DNA of 64,000 bases from CADEED01 sp041395625 (lineage in GTDB: Bacteria; Pseudomonadota; Gammaproteobacteria; Steroidobacterales; Steroidobacteraceae), in NCBI GenBank assembly GCA_041395625.1, contig JAWLAE010000005.1, positions 229,851 through 293,850 on the forward strand, read 5' to 3'. Shown here piece by piece: positions 60,642 to 64,000 of the stretch (positions are counted from its first letter, which is position 1; each line of letters opens with the position of its first letter). The position numbers and the translations under genes were made by a program. Under the pieces are notes generated by a model. That model was not told the origin of the DNA, did not search any database, and saw only the letters and a program-made list of their open reading frames with translations.

Positions 60642-60842
60642 ACCGTTGGCACCCGGGTTCGCTAGACACCTCAGATCCACGGGCGATTGTGAGGCCAGCT
60701 CTACGCTTGATTCCTGGGGATAATTGCCCGGTTAGTGGCGATAAGCGGGTTCTTCCCTTCTGGGCCGCAGCACTTGCGTCACCGACTTGCTCGCGCTAAA
60801 CGTTTGCAGCCGCAGTCATGCCCGCTCGATTGTGGAGTAACG

Positions 60843-61181
60843 CTAGGCGCCCAGCACCAATCGCAAGCCCTCGTCGATCGCCCGCATCGCGTCAGCCGGC
60901 AGGGCGCGCACGCGCCGCGTGAGTAGGTCGCGATCCAGCGCGATCAGGTGCGAGACATTGATGACAGAGGCCTTGGCCAAGCCGCTTTGGGCCTTGCCTA
61001 CGCGCACGTTTCCCGGCGAAGCGCCCAGCTTCAGATTGGAGGTGACCGCAGCCACGACGACCGTACCAATGCGACTCGTGTTGAAGGGATTCGATTGCAC
61101 AATGACAACCGGCCGTCGGTAACCTGGACCTCGACCTGCAGGCGCCGGCATCGACGCCCACCACAGTTCACCACGCTTCAT
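60843..61181 (-). CDS. mazF: MazF/PemK-type RNase toxin
   Basis: 112 residues from the ATG at 61181. RGELWWASMPAPAGRGPGYRRPVVIVQSNPFN is the MazF/PemK N-terminus (read as RGELWWA and RRPVVIVQSNPFN), then VVVAAVTSNLKLGASPGNV and the terminal DRDLLTRRVRALPADAM. An mRNA interferase. Its antitoxin, which should overlap its start, survives only as a 5'-truncated fragment (61168-61326). Confidence 0.92.
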   Translation of the reverse strand: MKRGELWWASMPAPAGRGPGYRRPVVIVQSNPFNTSRIGTVVVAAVTSNLKLGASPGNVRVGKAQSGLAKASVINVSHLIALDRDLLTRRVRALPADAMRAIDEGLRLVLGA

Positions 61182-61326
61182 CGGCCAGCAAGGTAGACCT
61201 TGCGCCGGCAAATGCAGGATCGAGGCGAGCAGGGTCCTCAGCATGAATGGCATTGAGCCGCGCCGTGACAGCGTCAGCGCCGCGCTGCTTGCCGGCAATG
61301 GTCGCCCGCCCCGGCTTAAGGAGCGC
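61168..61326 (-). pseudogene. 5'-truncated antitoxin of the mazF pair
   Basis: A minus-strand frame bounded by a TAG at 61327-61329 reads into DAVTARLNAIHAEDPARLDP and ends STLLADEAW-stop, with its last 14 bp overlapping the mazF start. This is the C-terminal pattern of ribbon-helix-helix antitoxins that precede MazF/PemK toxins, but the DNA-binding half and start codon are missing; the vapC 3' end lies where they should be. Confidence 0.65.
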
Positions 61327-61753
61327 CTACAACGACTACCTGCTGCCTCGATGCCCCCGCCACAGCCGATAGCACAACGTGCCGATCGAAGGTGACGAAG
61401 CAGCCGCTCTGCGCCACCGCCAAGCCTAACAAATAACAATCAGTTACTTGTCGCGACGACAGAATGCGCCGCCAATCGATTCGGTCTTCGTGCAAGGCGT
61501 CGACTTCGGCGGGCCAAAAAACATGATGCGGGCTTTGCGTGGCCGCCCGAAGACGGGCTGCTACTTGCGCGGTAGGCTGGGAGTTAGGGTAGCCAGGCTG
61601 GGACATGATGCGTACACAGCCGAGCTGCGTGAGTGGGCACGACGCCCAGCCGGCCTCGATGTGCGCGCCGAGCCAACTTGTTGCCAGGCGATGATGCACG
61701 TGCGCCGCGTCGAGCAACGCGATCAAAACGTTGACATCGAGCAGCGCCCGCAT
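61316..61753 (-). CDS. vapC: PIN-domain toxin VapC (second copy)
   Basis: 145 residues. LLDVNVLIALLDAAHVHH with the first Asp, CPLTQLGCVRIMS, VDALHEDRIDWRRILSSRQVTDCYLLGLAV with the third acidic site, and FVTFDRHV. Belongs to the TIGR00028-like VapC group, not close to the VapC at 56326. The start shares a base with the vapB stop (TGATG). Confidence 0.92.
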   Translation of the reverse strand: MRALLDVNVLIALLDAAHVHHRLATSWLGAHIEAGWASCPLTQLGCVRIMSQPGYPNSQPTAQVAARLRAATQSPHHVFWPAEVDALHEDRIDWRRILSSRQVTDCYLLGLAVAQSGCFVTFDRHVVLSAVAGASRQQVVVVGAP

Positions 61754-61992
61754 CAGACGCCTTCACGGTCACGCAATTCGTCGATGAGTTCGTTCGTGAC
61801 CAACTTGCCATTCGCCGGAAACGGCTGGAACCCGTAGGCGGCGCGAGGTTCACGAACCCCGCTGGTAGCCGCGCCCGTGAGTGCCTGGCGCGCGAGGCTC
61901 GAAATTACCTCGCCCAAGGTGCGGCCTTGCTTGCGCGCCAGTTCGCGGGCGGCGGCGAGCAGGTCGTCTTCAATATCGAGGGTAGTGCGCAT
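61753..61992 (-). CDS. vapB: VapB-type antitoxin (second copy)
   Basis: 79 residues from the ATG at 61992. RTTLDIEDDLLAAARELARKQG then TLGEVISSLARQAL is the ribbon-helix-helix; FQPFPANGKLVTNELIDELRD is the toxin-binding tail. Operators lie just upstream at 62026-62062. Confidence 0.92.
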   Translation of the reverse strand: MRTTLDIEDDLLAAARELARKQGRTLGEVISSLARQALTGAATSGVREPRAAYGFQPFPANGKLVTNELIDELRDREGV

Positions 61993-62025
61993 GGGTTCGT
62001 TTTCCCTACAGGGCCGGTTGCCGCT

Positions 62026-62062
62026 ATCATATGATGCGTCGGCATCAGATGCAATGATGCGT
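62026..62062 (-). promoter_or_regulatory. Operator repeats upstream of the second vapBC
   Basis: ATCATATGAT (62026-62035) is a perfect palindrome; GCATCA (62042-62047) and TGATGC (62055-62060) form a second inverted repeat; TGATGCGT occurs at 62032 and 62055, 23 bp apart. Together they form a two-site operator typical of antitoxin autoregulation. Confidence 0.6.
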
Positions 62063-62314
62063 AGCCATAACTCGGGTTGTTCTCGTGCGCGCCGAAAATT
62101 GGCAGGCGCCCGACTGTTTGGTCGATCGCGTCGCGAGGTCTGGACCGTCTGCAACTCCGGCGGATATCCATAGCGGCCCAGAATCCGCGTCACCATCGCC
62201 TTGATCTTGTTGCGCCCCGTGGCTGTTAGGGTCGATTCGCTCGCGGTCTCCGCGTCGACAGCCGTCTGCTATAAGATCGCGGGATATCGTCGGGCGCGCT
62301 GGGGAGGGCGTCGG

Positions 62315-63961
62315 ATGTTGCGAATCGATGGCGAGATTGATTACAGCGATCATTCGGTGGAGCAGCTGAAGGCCGTGCTCGCAGGCATGGACCGTGCTAC
62401 TTACCCACGCAACTGGGCCAATGCGACGCGGACGCTGCAGGCGATGCGTGCCGGCACGACGCCGGGGGCGCGATTCGCGGTGCGTTTGCGGCCGCTCGTG
62501 AGCCCGCTCATCTTGCAACCCGTCACCAATACTTTTGGGCTAGTCGGAGCGGGCGAGCTTGAGCTGCAGGCGGATCAAATCGTCGTGAGGGCGTCCGAGC
62601 GGTTGTTATTCGGAATCAAGCGGGCCGCATCGGTGACAATAATGCTCGCCGACCTCGCCAACTGCGAGTATGTGCCCGAGCACCATGCCATCTCCCTGGT
62701 TGCTCGTGATGGCACTTTTCAGCTGACGATCTGGAGTGTGGACGCGGCGGATCTCGAGTCCATCTGGCGTGCGGTACCACAGGATCGGACCGCTGCGTTC
62801 ACGCCAGCCGTAGCTGAAAGCCTGCGCTTCCAGGCGCAGGTAGCCGAGGTCGCGCCGACTGCACGGGTTACGCCGCTGCTGATCGCCGTGAACGTCGCAG
62901 TGTTCGCGCTCATGGCGTACTTCGGCGCCGGTGTGCTCAAGCCGAATCCCGCGGTACACCTGCAATTCGGTTCGAACTTCGGGCCACAGACCTGGACCGG
63001 TGAGCCCTGGCGCTTGCTGAGCTCGACGTTCCTGCACTATGGCGTCGTACACCTCGCCATGAATATGTGGGCGCTCTATATGGGCGGCAGTCTGACCGAG
63101 CGGCTGTTTGGCAGTGGTCGGTTCGCGCTGCTGTATCTGTCCGCCGGTGTTGCGGGCAGCGTAGCGAGCGGCTGGTGGCATCCGCTCGTCAACAGTGCCG
63201 GTGCCTCAGGTGCAATCTTCGGCGTGTATGGTGGCCTGATCGCCTACTTGCTGCGCTGGCGCGGCGAATTGCCGCTGTCGATCGTGAGCTCGCAGCGCAA
63301 CAGCGCGCTGCTGTTTTGTGCCTATTCGCTGTTCAACGGTGCGACCCACACCGGCGTCGACAACGCGGCGCACGTCGGTGGATTGTTAGCAGGGTTCGCA
63401 GCAGGCTGGCTGCTGGCGAGACCGTTCGAGCGCGCGGCACGATCCACGCTCGCGCCACGCCAGCTGGTCGCCGCAATGCTGGTGATCGCCGTGCCGCTCG
63501 CTGGACTCGCCTGGCCGTTGGCAGCGCCGCCGGCAGCCCGCCATCAGAGTCTGCAGCTGACGCGCGATCTGCAGGGGTTTGTCGCAGCGGAGAAACGGGC
63601 GGTCGATGCGATCCAGCCGATTGCAACGGCGATGAGTCAGTCGCGACCAACCTCAGCGGCTGCAGAGCGGCTGATGGCCGCGCGGTTTGCGACCGACTTG
63701 CGACGCCAAGCGTTGCCGCCTGCGCAGGCGCTGGTCGACTACCTGCACGCCTTGCCGGTGCCAACCGCCGCAGGCTCGCGTGCGGCACGCTTGCACGCTG
63801 TATTGGCGGAGTATGCGGAGCAGCGCCTGCTCGGCACGCAGTCGATGATTGAAATGCTCGAGACCCCCGACGAACGAGCGCAGGCTGCGTCCGAACGTGC
63901 GTGGGCGCGGGTCAACCAGTTGATCGCGGAGACTCAGGCCATTGGGCAGGAGCCGGTGTGA
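62315..63961 (+). CDS. Rhomboid family intramembrane serine protease with N-terminal PH-like domain
   Basis: 548 residues from the ATG at 62315 with a GGAGGG ribosome binding site; the frame extends upstream to 62201 without support. A cytoplasmic N-terminal domain (about 45-175; LILQPVTNTFGLVGAGELEL, LLFGIKRAASVTI) resembles a PH-like/GRAM fold. The rhomboid core (about 190-385) has HYGVVHLAMNMWALYMGG, the catalytic Ser in SAGASGAIFGVYGG, and the His in DNAAHVGGLLAGFAAGWLL. A further helical C-terminal region (410-548) is not part of the protease. Substrates unknown. Confidence 0.9.
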   Translation: MLRIDGEIDYSDHSVEQLKAVLAGMDRATYPRNWANATRTLQAMRAGTTPGARFAVRLRPLVSPLILQPVTNTFGLVGAGELELQADQIVVRASERLLFGIKRAASVTIMLADLANCEYVPEHHAISLVARDGTFQLTIWSVDAADLESIWRAVPQDRTAAFTPAVAESLRFQAQVAEVAPTARVTPLLIAVNVAVFALMAYFGAGVLKPNPAVHLQFGSNFGPQTWTGEPWRLLSSTFLHYGVVHLAMNMWALYMGGSLTERLFGSGRFALLYLSAGVAGSVASGWWHPLVNSAGASGAIFGVYGGLIAYLLRWRGELPLSIVSSQRNSALLFCAYSLFNGATHTGVDNAAHVGGLLAGFAAGWLLARPFERAARSTLAPRQLVAAMLVIAVPLAGLAWPLAAPPAARHQSLQLTRDLQGFVAAEKRAVDAIQPIATAMSQSRPTSAAAERLMAARFATDLRRQALPPAQALVDYLHALPVPTAAGSRAARLHAVLAEYAEQRLLGTQSMIEMLETPDERAQAASERAWARVNQLIAETQAIGQEPV

Positions 63962-64000
63962 GGATCGCGAGAATAGTCGAGCGCGACACCGAGGCCCTCT
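63958..64000 (+). CDS. Possible start of the next gene (cut by window end)
   Basis: GTG at 63958 overlaps the rhomboid stop (GTGA) and opens a frame reading MRIARIVERDTEAL to the window end. The overlap style matches other coupled genes here. Too short to identify. Confidence 0.3.
   Translation, partial: MRIARIVERDTEAL

Noticed and set aside
1..64000. Apparent recurrence of GTTAG/CTAAC words across the window
   Set aside because: A rough expectation from ~63% GC gives about 80 pentamers on both strands; I noticed roughly 45-50, so there is no excess.
1..64000. tRNA, rRNA, CRISPR, IS elements, prophage genes
   Set aside because: None seen: no cloverleaf-like intergenic segment, no regularly spaced repeats, no transposase, integrase or phage structural motifs.

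Overview
The window is 64 kb of compact, GC-rich chromosomal DNA from a gammaproteobacterium. FadE-type acyl-CoA dehydrogenase, PurT, an ExeA/GspB pair, a YtrA-type GntR operon, a DUF3667 membrane protein and STAS-fused MlaE all fit the Xanthomonadales/Nevskiales/Steroidobacterales side of the class; this placement is inference from gene content. No rRNA, tRNA, CRISPR array, prophage or insertion sequence was recognised. Genes sit nose to tail with ATGA/TGATG overlaps, and several convergent pairs overlap at their 3' ends.

Layout. 1-6.4 kb: a nucleotide-exchange/MFS-type transporter, then a three-gene minus-strand signalling operon (receiver-TPR-TonB protein, pseudo-receiver Ser/Thr kinase, CheA-like ATPase), the most unusual locus here. 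6.6-11.4 kb: small secreted, lipoprotein and stress genes (EEP phosphatase-like, GNAT, DUF4197, lipocalin, dodecin, rhodanese). 11.3-15.7 kb: ExeA-GspB-FakAB operon joining a type II secretion assembly ATPase to a fused fatty-acid kinase. 15.8-25.7 kb: DUF2892, DNA polymerase IV, methyltransferase/DUF3667 pair, FadE, a PAS histidine kinase, malate dehydrogenase, and an ECF sigma factor with a membrane anti-sigma-like partner. 25.7-28.4 kb: a YtrA-type operon with a palindromic operator, a 55-residue exported peptide, regulator, ABC ATPase and permease. 28.4-39.2 kb: a toxin-antitoxin pair, PurT, an Mla-like lipid transport operon (STAS-permease, ATPase, MCE, lipoprotein), phospholipase D, a candidate ~65 nt small RNA, and an ABC-F ATPase. 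39.2-56.3 kb: GGDEF/EAL protein, DsbA-like and M15 peptidase, HD protein, exonuclease III, TacAT-like pair, oligopeptidase A, AroE, a second ECF sigma/anti-sigma pair, RlmJ, a luciferase-like monooxygenase, a peptide-binding protein and glyoxalase-fold proteins.

56.3-62.1 kb is a toxin-antitoxin island: vapBC, brnTA, a duplicated vapB relic, a second brnTA-like pair, DUF4160/DUF2442, a mazF whose antitoxin is 5'-truncated, and a second vapBC, interrupted by one acyltransferase. The window closes with a PH-like/rhomboid protease and the probable first codons of another gene.

Best candidates for something undescribed: the TonB/pseudo-receiver kinase/CheA-like operon (1285-6375), the consensus-promoter small RNA at 36149-36248, the operator-controlled small peptide at 25739-26004, and the layered relics in the toxin-antitoxin island.
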